From positions 14,120 to 78,119 of the forward strand of contig NZHH01000028.1 in assembly GCA_002691245.1 (NCBI GenBank): DNA of 64,000 nt. The letters run 5' to 3'. The number at the start of each line of letters is the position of its first letter. Position 1 is the first letter of the stretch. The DNA comes from Methylaequor sp002691245. Lineage in GTDB: Bacteria > Pseudomonadota > Alphaproteobacteria > Methylaequorales > Methylaequoraceae. Position numbers and translations under genes: made by a program. Below the pieces are notes generated by a model. That model did not search any database and was not told where the DNA came from. It worked only from the letters and a program-made list of their open reading frames with translations. Shown here one piece after another: positions 54,529 to 64,000 of this stretch.

Positions 54529-56062
54529 AATTGAAATTAAAAGAGCATTGGTATCTGTGCATAATAAAATAAATCTTAAATTATTAGCAAACTATTTTAT
54601 AAAATATGATATCGAGGTATTAAGCACAGGAGGAACGGCCAAATTTTTTAAAAGTTTTAGTAAAAAAATAAAAGTGATTGAAATTTCTTCCTTTACCAAC
54701 TTTAAAGAAATTTTGGGTGGCAGAGTCAAATCTCTTCACCCAAAGATTCACTCTGGAATACTTGCAAAAAAAGACGATGTTATTCATATTAAAGAATTAA
54801 AAAAGATTAATGCTTCATTTATTGATCTTGTAGTTGTAAATCTTTATCCATTCGAAAAAATTTCAAAAAAATACAGTAATAAAATAAACAAATGTATTGA
54901 AAATATTGATATTGGTGGACCTACTTTAATCAGAGGGGCTGCCAAAAATTTTAAATATGTGACTATACTTAGCAATCCAAATCAATATAAAAAATTTTTA
55001 AATGAAATCACATTAAATGGAAATAAAGTTTCTGAGAACTTTCGACATGATTGTGCATGTATTGCCTTTGAAAATACTGCATTTTATGAATCTAAAATAT
55101 CCAATTGGTTTAATAAAGATACCAAAGGGTTTTGTACAGAAAAAAAGTCTATGTCTTTCGAAAAGATTTCAGACCTAAGGTATGGTGAGAACCCCCATCA
55201 GAGAGCAGCATGTTTCAAATTAGGTAATAATAATTTAGTTAAAGTTTCTGGAAAAGATCTTTCTTATAACAACATCTGTGATAGTGAGGTAGCAATAGAA
55301 TTGGCAGAGCAATTTAAGACGCCTTGCTGTGTGATATTAAAACATGGAAATCCATGCGGGGTTGCATTGGATAAAAATCAAGGTAATGCATATTCTAAAG
55401 CACTTAATTGTGATAAAATAAGCGCTTTTGGTGGCATTGTAGCATTTAATAAAACAGTAAATATACAAACAGCTAAAAAAATTAGTAATATTTTTACAGA
55501 AGTTATTATAGCTCCAAAATTTTCCAATCAATCAAAAGAAATACTTTCATTAAAAAAAAATCTTATCTTGATTGAATATAAAAATATGAAAGATAAAACA
55601 AAACTTCATATTAAATCAACTAACAACTATGTTTTGATTCAAGAAAAGAATAATAAAATAATTAAAAATAAAGATCTCTTAATTAAAACAAAAATTAAAC
55701 CACTAAAAAAAATAATGGATGATATGATTTTTGCATTTACTGTCTCTAAATATTTAAATTCAAATGCAATAGTAATCGCTTCAAAATTGAGAACATTAGG
55801 AATTGGTGTTGGTCAAACTAGCAGATTAGACTCAGCAAAAATAGCTATAAGGAAAATGAAAGAGGGTACTGAACACAAGAATGCAGTTTTAGCATCTGAT
55901 GGTTTTTTTCCATTTGATGACATTGTTGAATTATGTTCAAAAAATCAAATTAAGAGTATTATTCAGCCCGGAGGTTCAAAAAAAGATAATGAAATTATTG
56001 ATGCCGCAAATAAATTGAAAATTTCGATGGTTTTTACTGGAATTAGACATTTTAAACATTAA
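54521..56062 (+). CDS. purH: AICAR formyltransferase / IMP cyclohydrolase
   Basis: Catalyses the last two steps of IMP synthesis with 10-formyl-THF. The start is GTG at 54521, 8 bases inside the upstream gene; it gives 513 aa and the normal N-terminus IKRALVSVHNK. The cyclohydrolase domain shows STGGTAKFF and GGRVKSLHPKIHSGILA, the transformylase domain RYGENPHQRAA, LKHGNPCGVA, SAFGGIVAFN and the C-terminal GGSKKDNEIIDAAN. Full length. Its last 11 bases overlap the convergent MFS gene. Confidence 0.95.
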   Translation: MNKIEIKRALVSVHNKINLKLLANYFIKYDIEVLSTGGTAKFFKSFSKKIKVIEISSFTNFKEILGGRVKSLHPKIHSGILAKKDDVIHIKELKKINASFIDLVVVNLYPFEKISKKYSNKINKCIENIDIGGPTLIRGAAKNFKYVTILSNPNQYKKFLNEITLNGNKVSENFRHDCACIAFENTAFYESKISNWFNKDTKGFCTEKKSMSFEKISDLRYGENPHQRAACFKLGNNNLVKVSGKDLSYNNICDSEVAIELAEQFKTPCCVILKHGNPCGVALDKNQGNAYSKALNCDKISAFGGIVAFNKTVNIQTAKKISNIFTEVIIAPKFSNQSKEILSLKKNLILIEYKNMKDKTKLHIKSTNNYVLIQEKNNKIIKNKDLLIKTKIKPLKKIMDDMIFAFTVSKYLNSNAIVIASKLRTLGIGVGQTSRLDSAKIAIRKMKEGTEHKNAVLASDGFFPFDDIVELCSKNQIKSIIQPGGSKKDNEIIDAANKLKISMVFTGIRHFKH

Positions 56063-57275
56063 TTTTTTTATCACCAATAAATGGTACTAAAGATAGTGCA
56101 AAAAATAATGGTATAATCAAAATTCCATATCGTATTGAACCAGACAAATCAATTAAAGCTCCCACCGAAAGCGGTCCTAAAATTGAACACATGTTTCCAA
56201 AAATTGCATATAGACTGAATGCAGCAAGTTGGTTTTTTACATTTATTTTCTTTACAAGAACACTTCTGCTTGATGCTTGAATTGGCCCTATAAAAAATCC
56301 AATAACAAGAGATAAAATTAAGAAAACCCAAACATTTTTAACCCAGAAAAGCAAACATGTAACAATAAATAGACTTAATATACATATTATAACAGTTTTT
56401 AAAGATCCAATTTTATCTTCAAATCTACCTAACGTTAAACATCCAAAAATACCAAAAAGATTTATAAAAACTCCCAAAAATAAAATTTGAGATTCTGATA
56501 ATCCAAATAGAAATGCAGAAAACATACTAGCGAAAGCGAAAATTGAAATGACAGCGTTATTAAAAAAAAAATAACTAATCATGAATTTAGTTAACCCACT
56601 GGACCTAAGATTTTCTAGCAGGTTAGGAATATGTAGTTTACTAAATTTAATATCTCCCAAATTCTTAAAGTGTGGCATTCCAAAAACAAATGTCCAGCCA
56701 GCAACAAATGGGCCAATCATTAAAAGTACCGGGACTCCAAAAATTATGAAATCATTCGAACTGCTAATCTGAATTATTATAAAAATAAATAATAATGAGA
56801 GAAGTCCTCCTAAATAACCGAAAGCCCAACCTAAATTGGATAGCGCTCCAACCCCCTTTTTTTTTTGAATTTTGTAAAGAGTGACATTATAAAACAAATT
56901 AACAAATTCAAATGAAACAAATGAAATTACTACGAATAAAAGTGGGATTACTTGATTTGATCCTTCTGAGAAGAAAATCAAGCCAAAAGAAAAAATAATC
57001 AAAAGATAAAAAAAAAATTTAAACAATGTTGCTTTTATTTGTAATTTAGATTGCTGTCCTGCAAACAACAACAAAGCTAAAAGCAAGAAACTCAATATAC
57101 TCGCAAATGATATTGCAATTCCCCATAGACTCGTACCTATTATCTCATCCGATGCGATTTTTTTTGCATAAAAAGCTCCATAAAAAAATGTCAGTATTAA
57201 AGTTGGAAAACTTGAAATTGCAAAATCAAATAAACACCATCCCCTTATTTCTTTTGATTTTAATAATGAAAACAT
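56052..57275 (-). CDS. MFS transporter, UMF1 (Atg22-like) type
   Basis: 407-aa inner-membrane transporter with about 12 hydrophobic helices. The N-terminal GWCLFDFAISSFPTLILTFFYGAFYAKKI is the hallmark of the UMF1/Atg22-like subgroup, and GWAFGYLGGLLSLL and the GPIQASSRS loop agree. Substrate unknown. It begins 12 bases after the stop of the giant repeat gene on the same strand with no visible terminator between them, so readthrough from that gene is possible. Confidence 0.85.
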   Translation of the reverse strand: MFSLLKSKEIRGWCLFDFAISSFPTLILTFFYGAFYAKKIASDEIIGTSLWGIAISFASILSFLLLALLLFAGQQSKLQIKATLFKFFFYLLIIFSFGLIFFSEGSNQVIPLLFVVISFVSFEFVNLFYNVTLYKIQKKKGVGALSNLGWAFGYLGGLLSLLFIFIIIQISSSNDFIIFGVPVLLMIGPFVAGWTFVFGMPHFKNLGDIKFSKLHIPNLLENLRSSGLTKFMISYFFFNNAVISIFAFASMFSAFLFGLSESQILFLGVFINLFGIFGCLTLGRFEDKIGSLKTVIICILSLFIVTCLLFWVKNVWVFLILSLVIGFFIGPIQASSRSVLVKKINVKNQLAAFSLYAIFGNMCSILGPLSVGALIDLSGSIRYGILIIPLFFALSLVPFIGDKKINV

Positions 57276-57287
57276 AAATTTTTGAAC

Positions 57288-60200
57288 TTAATTACATAGA
57301 CCATTTTGAAGTACACATGGTTTAACTGTAANTGATTGATCNGGTGTTGATATACTTATTTTTTCTGCAATNGCTGGCATATTTCTATGATTTGTTTTAG
57401 TAGGNAGNAAAACGAAATTTTTNCCTGAGCGACCTGNCTTCAAAATTTTTCTTATCCTTTGAGGCANNGTCAATTTAAAGTTTATCTTCATAANAAAGCT
57501 NGCACCAGAAAAAGTGTAATTTGAAGCTAATCCTGTTCCACTTGAAAATGCAAGNGTCCCAAGTGTTATAGGCTGATTTGTTCCAGGAGTTTCATCAATG
57601 ATTGACCCTTCCCCTGTAAGATTGAGTGTTTCACTTCCGACCGTTGACATTCGCAATTCATTCGCCTTAACAACTAACGAAGAACTTGTTTCACCTGCTA
57701 TTCTAGTTCCAAAAAGATTTAGGGGTTTTTTTGTAATATCTATAGATGCGCCAGTTAGTAAGTAATTTGGATGTGCTGAACTTAGTGAACCAATATTAAC
57801 TGATTTGGAACCCACCCCTGCTGTGCTAAATGAACCGAACCCATTGATAGTAACAGTATCCGAACCAACAACATTTGTAAAAGTATTAAAGTCAGTTCCA
57901 TTGGCTGTTGTTGTTCCGTCGTAAAATCTGCTTCCTGATGCTACAGTAGTTCTTGGTGTTACTTCTATGATATTATTGCCACCAACTATGGTATAATTCG
58001 AAGCCACCCCTGAACCGCTTCCTAATGACAATGAACCATTGTCAGATATTGTTTTACCAACACGCGCACCAGTTGTTTGCATTAGACCAGTTCCACTCAA
58101 GGTTAGTGTTTGGCCTCCAACTGTATTAGTTATTCCATTTGACTTAAGCCCTGATGCAGGAGCATTAAGAGTTCCGTCGTAAGTTTTTTCTAAACTTATA
58201 TTTACTGGTCTTTGTGTAATGTTCAGTGTAATTGTCCCCATTGAATAATTGGAGGCGCTTCCACTTGAGCTAATAAGACTTAATGTATTTTGAGTAACTG
58301 CCTTATTATCGGCAACGTTGGCATTTGAAACACTACCCTGACCTGATAACGTAATAATTTCTGAGCCTACTCCAGTGGTTACTATCAGGTCCGAGCCATT
58401 TACAACCGTTGTGTTGTCATAGACTCTCGAACCTGAAACATTTAGCTGACGAGCGTTTACTGAAAATGTTCCACTCGCCAGTGAATAATTAGATGCCAAT
58501 CCGCTACCATCAGTTAACTGAAGTGTTCCCAAAGAAATTGTCTTTCCAGATCCTGCAATAGCAGTAGAGACCGTTCCAGAGCCTGAGATTGCTAATGTCT
58601 CACCACCAGCTTTATTATTAAAAGTTGTAATATCTGAACTACTTACCGTTGATGTTCCATCATAAAATCTTGAGCCACTGATTGTTATCAGCCTTTTTGT
58701 AATACTCATAGTTTGTGTTCCACCTGATAAGGTATAGTTAGCAGCTAGACCCCCATTAGTACCATTTCCAACTGTAAGACCACTCACATTTGTTAAAGTT
58801 TTTAAATCTCCTGCATTAGCGTCACCTAAAACACCATTACCTGATAATACAATTGTCTCCGAACCAACCAAATTAGTGATTGTTGTTAAGTCAGAGGAGG
58901 AGGCGGTGTCTGAAGAATCATAGATTCTTGATCCAGTTAAGTTTAACGGACGTTTAACAATATCTAAAGTAGCAGAAGTCAAATTATAATTACTCGAGGC
59001 TGCTGTTCCATTTGCTAATGCAATGCTCCCAAGCGTTATTGATTGCCCGGATGTAACATTTTTAGAAGCAACACTTCCAGAACCTGTTAGATTTAAATTC
59101 TCTCCACTGACCAAATTACTAAAAGTTGAAGTAAGATTTGAAGTATTTGCATCGGTTGTTCCATCATAGTGTCTTGTACCAACAAAAGTTATGTTTCTTA
59201 GATTAATATCGAAAGTCCCTGATGATAATTCATAATTTGAAGCAGACCCAGAATTATCAGATAGCGCTAGTGTACCTAAAGATATAGTTTTATTTGTTCC
59301 AACTGCTGCAGAATTCACAGTTCCCGATCCAGTTATATTCAATGTTTCACCTCCAGCTCTATTACTTAATGTTGAAATGAAATTGTTTTGGACAGTAGTT
59401 GACCCATCATAAGTTTTTGAACCTGAAATTGTAATAGGCCTTTTAGTAATATTAATTTTGTGTGTTCCTCCCGATAGAGTGTAATTTGCGGCTAATCCAC
59501 CGTTTGAGCCATCACCTAGCGACAAACCACTAACATTTGTAAGTGCTTTTGATTCTCCAACATTTTTATTTCCTGTTACTCCATTTCCCGCAAGAATTAT
59601 TGTTTCTGAACCAACAACATTACTGATTGTTGATAAATCAGATGCTGCTACTGACGTTGTTGCATCGTATATTCTCGAACCTGATAAACTCAATGGACGA
59701 GCAGTAATAGTAAGTGCACTAGAAGTTAGGTTGTAATTACTAGCGGCACCTGAACCATCAACAAGGCTAAGGTTTGTTACTGTCACGGCTTTTCCTGAAC
59801 CAACATTCTTATTTGAAACTGTACCTGTTCCTGTTTGTGATAAAATTTCGGAACCTACTAAATTACTATATGTAAATGTTGTTGAAACGCTGGAACCATT
59901 TAGAATATTTGATCCATCATATTCTCTACTAGCAACAAGAGTTATTGGCCTTGGACTTATATTGATCAAATGAGTTCCTCCGTCTAGAGTATAATTACTT
60001 GCTAACCCTGAATTATCTGACAATAACAGCGTGTTTTTTGTCACTGTTTTTGAATTACCAACCGCAGCAGATAAAATTGTTCCAGAGCCAGACAAATTCA
60101 AAGTTTCAGAGCCAACTAAATTTGATAAAGTCAAATTTGAAGCATTTACAGATGTTGATCCATCGTAAATTCTTGTACCTGAAGAATTTAATATTCTCGG

Positions 60201-63200
60201 GGTAATTTCAAATGTTGTAGTATAATTACTCAAGGTATAATTACCTGCGCCTACACCCGTAAGAGCTAGTGATCCTGCAGTTACTGTTTTGTTAGCACCA
60301 ACATTTTCGTCTGCAACCGTTCCAGCTCCTGATAAGCTTACAGTTTCTCCGCTTACCAAATTAGTTAAATTTAAATCCGAACTGTTTACGGTTTTTGTGC
60401 CGTCATATTGCCTACTTCCAGTTATATTTACCGATAATTGAGATATATCTAATGTGTGAGATCCGCCTGATAATTTATAATTTGAGGAATTTCCCCCTGA
60501 ACCATTTGAAATAGATAGACTTCCAAGCGTAATTGCTTTATTCATTTCAGCTGTAGCATTCGGCACCGTTCCTGAACCAGACAATACTAAATTTTCACCA
60601 CTTACTAAGTTATTAATACTAAGATCTGTATTTAAAGCATTGTTAGTTCCATCGAAAGCTCTCACACCATTTAAACTAATTACACGTTCAGTAACATTTA
60701 CGGAAGCTGAGGATAATGTATAGTTAGATCCAACACCAGAGCTATTGTCTAGTGACAATCCAGAGGTGTTTACTGATTTTCCATTACCAACATCAACAGA
60801 AGATATTGTCCCAGTTCCAGTAAGTGACAAAGTATCTGACCCTGCAAGATTAGTGAAACTTGTTAAATTTTCTGATCTCACAGTTGTTGTGCCGTCATAT
60901 ACTTTTGTTCCTGAAACAACTGTTGTTCGTGGGAGAATTGTCATGGTTAGTGTTCCATTTGTCAGAGTGTAATTAGATGCTGCGCCAGAACCATCTGATA
61001 TTGATAAAGTGTTTACATTTACAACGGTTCGACTTCCAGCAGCAGGGGAATCAAGAACCCCGCTTCCCGTCAAACCAAGAGTTTCACCTGAAACGAGATT
61101 TGTATAACTCAAATCTGATCCCGCAGCTGTCCTTGTTGCATCATAAGCTCTTGAACCAGATAAATTTACTGGACGTTGAGTTATACTTGCAGTTGCTGAA
61201 CTTATTGAATAATTATTTGCTTGACCAGAGTTATTAACTAATGAAAGCCCTGCTGTAGTTAAAGTTTTTGCATTACCTACGTCTTCTGATGAGACAGTTC
61301 CAGACCCTGTCACTGATAATGTCTCAGATCCTACTATGTCTGTAAATGTAGTGATTTGACTACCTTGAATCGTTGTGTCACCATCGTATATCTTTGAACC
61401 AGCAAGTGTCAGTGGTCTCCGGTTAATATCAAAACTTACACCAGAAATATCGTAGTTACTTGCACTTCCAGTTCCATTAGCCAAAGCTAAAGTGCCAAGA
61501 GTTACCGTTTTTCCAGTGCCAACATTCTCAGAAACTACAGACCCACTTCCTGTAGCAGACAAGGTTTCAGATCCGACTAAATTTGAAAAAGTTGTCAGAT
61601 TTGAGCCACTTACTGTGGTATTTCCATCATAAACCTTGCTTCCAGATGCACTAACTGGTCTTTTTGTTATGTCCATTTGAAGTGCTCCACTAAGATTATA
61701 ATTAGAGGCTAAACCACTATTATTTGAAATAGTAAAACTTACATTCGTTACAGTTTTATTATCTCCAACGGCGCTACTTGCAACAGTTCCAGATCCAGAA
61801 AAAGTTAGTGTTTCAGAACCTATAAGTCCAGTTAATGATAAATTTGAAGATGATGCTGTAGTATTTCCGTCATATATCTTTGATCCGGTTGCTCCTATAG
61901 ATTTTTTACTTATTGTTACACTATGAGATCCCCCTGAAAGGGTATAATTGGAAACTAANCCNCCGTTACTTCCATCTGAAAGNGTNAATGATGCNGTATT
62001 AATTGATCCAGTTCCATANGTCGACACATNGGCTGAAGAAATCGAAGTTGAACCAGATTTATTTANAGTCTCTGAGCCTATAAGNCCNTTCAAACTAATA
62101 TNANNAGAAGANACTGCTGTTGANCCNTCATATGNCCTNNTCCCCGAAATACTGNTTACTTTTTTNTNGATAGTAAATNTTCCTGTACTCAATGAGTAAT
62201 TAGATGCATTNGANGTGTTGTCAGCTAAACTNAGGCCTGTTGTATTAATTGACTTTCCNGTTCCNACATTTTTATCAGTTACAGAGCCTGTTCCAGTGAT
62301 TGATATAGACTCTCCTNAAACCTCTCCAATNANGGATAAGTCAGAACTNNCTACATTNGTTGTGCCGTCGTATTGTCTTGNNCCTGACAGCGTAATTGAC
62401 TTAGCAGTTANATCAAATGTTCCAGAATCTAAAGTATAATTAGAGGNAAGNCCANTTGTTCCAGNTGTTCCATNGGTTATCCCTAATGTGTTTAANGTAA
62501 TAGATTTATTAGTTCCAACNGANGGTAANGNAATACTTCCTTGTCCGCTTATTGTNAGNGTTTCCCCGCCAACGCTATTAATTGTATCAATTTGACTAGA
62601 TGAAACGGTTCCATTCCCGTNGTATACCTTTTCACCGCTAATTNTTATATTTCTTNGAGTTACAGCAAAGTTTGTGGTGCCTATAGTATAATTTGAAGCT
62701 GAATGTGTTCCATCTGCTAACGTTAAGCCTGATGTATTGATTGATTTNCCAGATCCAACGTTTTTATCCGTTATAGAACCTGTTCCAGTTATTGATATAT
62801 TTTCTCCAGAAATTTCACCTGTCACCGATAAATCTGAACTATTTACNGAGTTTGTTGCATCATAAGTTCTTTGTCCGCTTACAGTTACCCACNTCTGACT
62901 NATGTCAAAAGTACCAGTTGTTAAGTTGTAGTTNCTTGCTAACCCTCCGCCACTTCCATCTGTNATTGNNATTGTNCCTACTGTNATTGCTTGTCCATTT
63001 TGTACATTTTTTGATGAAACTGTTCCACTACCNNTGAAACCAAGCGTCTCACCTGNAGCAGTACCAGTGGTGACTAAGTCATTAGAACTAACTGANGTTG
63101 TCCCGTCATAAAAACGAGAACCAGAAAAAGTAATATTNTTTTTGGTGATGTTGAATGTATGTGTTCCTCCNTCTAATTTATAATTTGAAGCAGAACCAGG

Positions 63201-64000
63201 AGTGCCTCCAGANCCATTTNCAATAGTTAAACCAGACACATTCAGTGTTTTCCCATTNNCTACATTTTTATCTGCTANAGTTCCCACTCCTGTTAGNGAT
63301 AAATTTTCACCTCCCTGCAAACCGCCAATTGACAAATCACTNGACAAAGAGTTTAAAGANCCATCATATTGTNTGGTACCAGTAATCGTNANNNTTGCCN
63401 TATTGATGGTTAATAAATGTGTTCCTCCGGCCAATTTGTAATTTGAGGCCGCNCCTCCATTNGCCCCATCANCCGNGCTTAGTGTATCTACACCTATTGT
63501 TTTATTGGTGCCAACATTCTCATCTGATACTGATCCANTNCCNGNAAGTGCTAAAGTCTCACTTCCAACNAAATTNGANANGNTTATTANTCCGGATGAA
63601 ACTGTTTTTAAACTATTATAATCCCTACTNGCAGACATNTTTAATNNTCTTTNNGTAATATTAAANGTTTGTGTTCCTCCACTAAATGTGTANTTAGATG
63701 CTAANCCTGGTGTTCCACTTTGACCATTACCTAAANNNAGACCTGNTGTGGTNACTGATTTTCCATTCCCAACNTTTTTACTAGCAACACTTCCNGTNCC
63801 NGAAATTGTTAGATCCTCTCCNCCNTGTTGCCCAGTNAGTNAGACCTCAGAGTTCCTAACGTTTACGGTTCCATCATACTGACGTGAACCTGTTAGAGAA
63901 ATTCGGGCTTGATTCACTGTTAACTGATGCGTTCCTCCAGTTAATGTATAGTTAGCAGCAAGTCCACCGTTGGTTCCATCACCTAACGCCAATGTTCCAA
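57288..64000 (-). CDS. giant repeat surface protein with YDG-type repeats, N-terminus outside window
   Basis: The frame is open from the right edge to a stop at 57288: at least 2236 codons, and the start is not in the window. It consists of about 26 tandem repeats of 78-90 residues, each built as GSRxYDGTTTVxSSxL, then VGSETLxLxGSGT, VxxxNVGxxKT, LxLxDGSGxASNY and xLxxGTxxIT. This is the YDG/MBG-like repeat of filamentous-hemagglutinin-type exoproteins. The last unit (about residues 2100-2180) has lost the YDG core. A basic tail follows and ends PCVLQNGLC with two cysteines one loop apart, recalling the C-terminal disulfide anchor of HMW1-type adhesins. I infer a secreted or surface-tethered adhesin or shield. 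Neither the signal domain nor a TpsB transporter is in view. Confidence 0.82.
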   Translation of the reverse strand, partial: GTLALGDGTNGGLAANYTLTGGTHQLTVNQARISLTGSRQYDGTVNVRNSEVXXTGQXXGEDLTIXXXGSVASKXVGNGKSXTTXGXXLGNGQSGTPXLASXYTFSGGTQXFNIXXRXLXMSXSRDYNSLKTVSSGXIXXXNXVGSETLALXXXGSVSDENVGTNKTIGVDTLSXXDGXNGXAASNYKLAGGTHLLTINXAXXTITGTXQYDXSLNSLXSDLSIGGLQGGENLXLTGVGTXADKNVXNGKTLNVSGLTIXNXSGGTPGSASNYKLXGGTHTFNITKXNITFSGSRFYDGTXSVSSNDLVTTGTAXGETLGFXGSGTVSSKNVQNGQAXTVXTXXXTDGSGGGLAXNYNLTTGTFDXSQXWVTVSGQRTYDATNXVNSSDLSVTGEISGENISITGTGSITDKNVGSXKSINTSGLTLADGTHSASNYTIGTTNFAVTXRNIXISGEKVYXGNGTVSSSQIDTINSVGGEXXTISGQGSIXLXXVGTNKSIXLNTLGITXGTXGTXXLXSNYTLDSGTFDXTAKSITLSXXRQYDGTXNVXSSDLSXIGEVXGESISITGTGSVTDKNXGXGKSINTTGXSLADNXXNASNYSLSTGXFTIXKKVXSISGXRXYXXSTAXSSXXISLXXLIGSETXNKSGSTSISSAXVSXYGTGSINXASXXLSDGSNXXLVSNYTLSGGSHSVTISKKSIGATGSKIYDGNTTASSSNLSLTGLIGSETLTFSGSGTVASSAVGDNKTVTNVSFTISNNSGLASNYNLSGALQMDITKRPVSASGSKVYDGNTTVSGSNLTTFSNLVGSETLSATGSGSVVSENVGTGKTVTLGTLALANGTGSASNYDISGVSFDINRRPLTLAGSKIYDGDTTIQGSQITTFTDIVGSETLSVTGSGTVSSEDVGNAKTLTTAGLSLVNNSGQANNYSISSATASITQRPVNLSGSRAYDATRTAAGSDLSYTNLVSGETLGLTGSGVLDSPAAGSRTVVNVNTLSISDGSGAASNYTLTNGTLTMTILPRTTVVSGTKVYDGTTTVRSENLTSFTNLAGSDTLSLTGTGTISSVDVGNGKSVNTSGLSLDNSSGVGSNYTLSSASVNVTERVISLNGVRAFDGTNNALNTDLSINNLVSGENLVLSGSGTVPNATAEMNKAITLGSLSISNGSGGNSSNYKLSGGSHTLDISQLSVNITGSRQYDGTKTVNSSDLNLTNLVSGETVSLSGAGTVADENVGANKTVTAGSLALTGVGAGNYTLSNYTTTFEITPRILNSSGTRIYDGSTSVNASNLTLSNLVGSETLNLSGSGTILSAAVGNSKTVTKNTLLLSDNSGLASNYTLDGGTHLINISPRPITLVASREYDGSNILNGSSVSTTFTYSNLVGSEILSQTGTGTVSNKNVGSGKAVTVTNLSLVDGSGAASNYNLTSSALTITARPLSLSGSRIYDATTSVAASDLSTISNVVGSETIILAGNGVTGNKNVGESKALTNVSGLSLGDGSNGGLAANYTLSGGTHKINITKRPITISGSKTYDGSTTVQNNFISTLSNRAGGETLNITGSGTVNSAAVGTNKTISLGTLALSDNSGSASNYELSSGTFDINLRNITFVGTRHYDGTTDANTSNLTSTFSNLVSGENLNLTGSGSVASKNVTSGQSITLGSIALANGTAASSNYNLTSATLDIVKRPLNLTGSRIYDSSDTASSSDLTTITNLVGSETIVLSGNGVLGDANAGDLKTLTNVSGLTVGNGTNGGLAANYTLSGGTQTMSITKRLITISGSRFYDGTSTVSSSDITTFNNKAGGETLAISGSGTVSTAIAGSGKTISLGTLQLTDGSGLASNYSLASGTFSVNARQLNVSGSRVYDNTTVVNGSDLIVTTGVGSEIITLSGQGSVSNANVADNKAVTQNTLSLISSSGSASNYSMGTITLNITQRPVNISLEKTYDGTLNAPASGLKSNGITNTVGGQTLTLSGTGLMQTTGARVGKTISDNGSLSLGSGSGVASNYTIVGGNNIIEVTPRTTVASGSRFYDGTTTANGTDFNTFTNVVGSDTVTINGFGSFSTAGVGSKSVNIGSLSSAHPNYLLTGASIDITKKPLNLFGTRIAGETSSSLVVKANELRMSTVGSETLNLTGEGSIIDETPGTNQPITLGXLAFSSGTGLASNYTFSGXSFXMKINFKLXXPQRIRKILKXGRSXKNFVXXPTKTNHRNMPXIAEKISISTXDQSXTVKPCVLQNGLCN
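57650..63900 (-). repeat. tandem coding repeats of about 235-265 bp, roughly 26 units
   Basis: Each unit encodes one YDG-type repeat. The plus-strand marks recur at regular spacing: CCATCATA or CCGTCGTA (complement of the YDG codons) and AATTAGA/AATTTGAAGC (complement of ASNYxL). Units differ at the DNA level enough to be read individually, and some pairs seem to alternate in a two-unit pattern. Base composition is visibly less AT-rich than the neighbouring genes. N bases are dense at 61960-63830 and nearly absent at 57560-61955. Confidence 0.85.

Noticed and set aside
59999..63658. Several plus-strand open frames of 68-86 codons across the repeat gene
   Set aside because: They recur at equivalent positions of the repeat units and are antisense shadows of the repeat code.
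2338..63830. N bases as assembly gaps
   Set aside because: They are single bases, keep every reading frame, and where checked mostly sit at third codon positions.
57288..64000. Regular repeats considered as a CRISPR or satellite array
   Set aside because: Units are about 250 bp, lie in one continuous open frame and encode a YDG-type repeat; there are no short identical repeats with unique spacers and no cas genes.
1..64000. Mobile elements, integrases, toxin-antitoxin operons or phage genes
   Set aside because: None of the frames shows such a signature; the only candidate is the unidentified 471-aa protein, which I could not assign.

Overview
The window looks like a piece of the chromosome of a small-genome, strongly AT-rich alphaproteobacterium, probably a marine plankton lineage of the SAR11 / HIMB59 (AEGEAN-169) type. 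The evidence is the low GC visible throughout, very short intergenic gaps, many stop/start overlaps, and gene orders I know from alphaproteobacteria: helicase-fdxA-carD-M48 protease, hemC-hemD-Mic60-hemY divergent from tsaD-gpsA-yciI, and DUF1674-rsmB-heparinase-like-purH. The exact lineage cannot be settled by reading. No transposase, integrase, phage gene, rRNA or CRISPR array was seen.

Layout. 1-2 kb, minus strand: an envelope unit with two tandem PagL-type lipid A deacylases, a tRNA-Arg(CCT) wedged between genes, gmhA and a lipoprotein. 2-9.4 kb: M48 protease, CarD, ferredoxin, SUV3-like helicase and aconitase. 9.4-15.5 kb: a complete System I cytochrome c maturation operon, ccmABCDEFGHI, with ccmG broken at a T tract. 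15.5-27.4 kb: pabB/pabC, an FAD oxidoreductase, a cNMP-binding protein, an unrecognised 471-aa protein, yggT, folD, argG, IalB-like protein, two EamA transporters, aldo/keto reductase and a Bax inhibitor-1 protein. 27.4-34.3 kb: a lipid-modification group (SDR, NTF2-like, DUF3833, GPH transporter, cyclopropane-fatty-acid-synthase family methyltransferase, DUF1365, flavin amine oxidase). 34.3-35 kb: a compact intergenic unit with promoter, short transcript and terminator, plus a 58-aa ORF. 35-38.5 kb: envelope glycolipid genes (PAP2 phosphatase, ArnT-like GT39, GT2, LAB_N). 38.5-47.5 kb: DNA glycosylase, heme genes and alphaproteobacterial Mic60, tsaD, gpsA, acs, DUF1674. 47.5-57.3 kb: rsmB, heparinase-like gene and purH with a three-gene O-antigen-type block between them. 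57.3-64 kb: the 3' part of a giant gene encoding at least 26 tandem YDG-type repeats, still open at the window edge.

Together the genes supply respiration (ccm, hemC/D/Y, acnA, SDH assembly factor), one-carbon and folate metabolism (pabB/C, folD, purH), and a large investment in the outer membrane: lipid A deacylation, glycolipid decoration, O-antigen start, modified fatty acids and a giant surface protein.

The sequence carries many single N bases, clustered in blocks and, where I checked them, mostly at third codon positions. It therefore reads like a consensus of closely related strains rather than one clean genome. Two genes (ccmG and the WecA-like transferase) are broken only by one base in a T10 or T11 tract.
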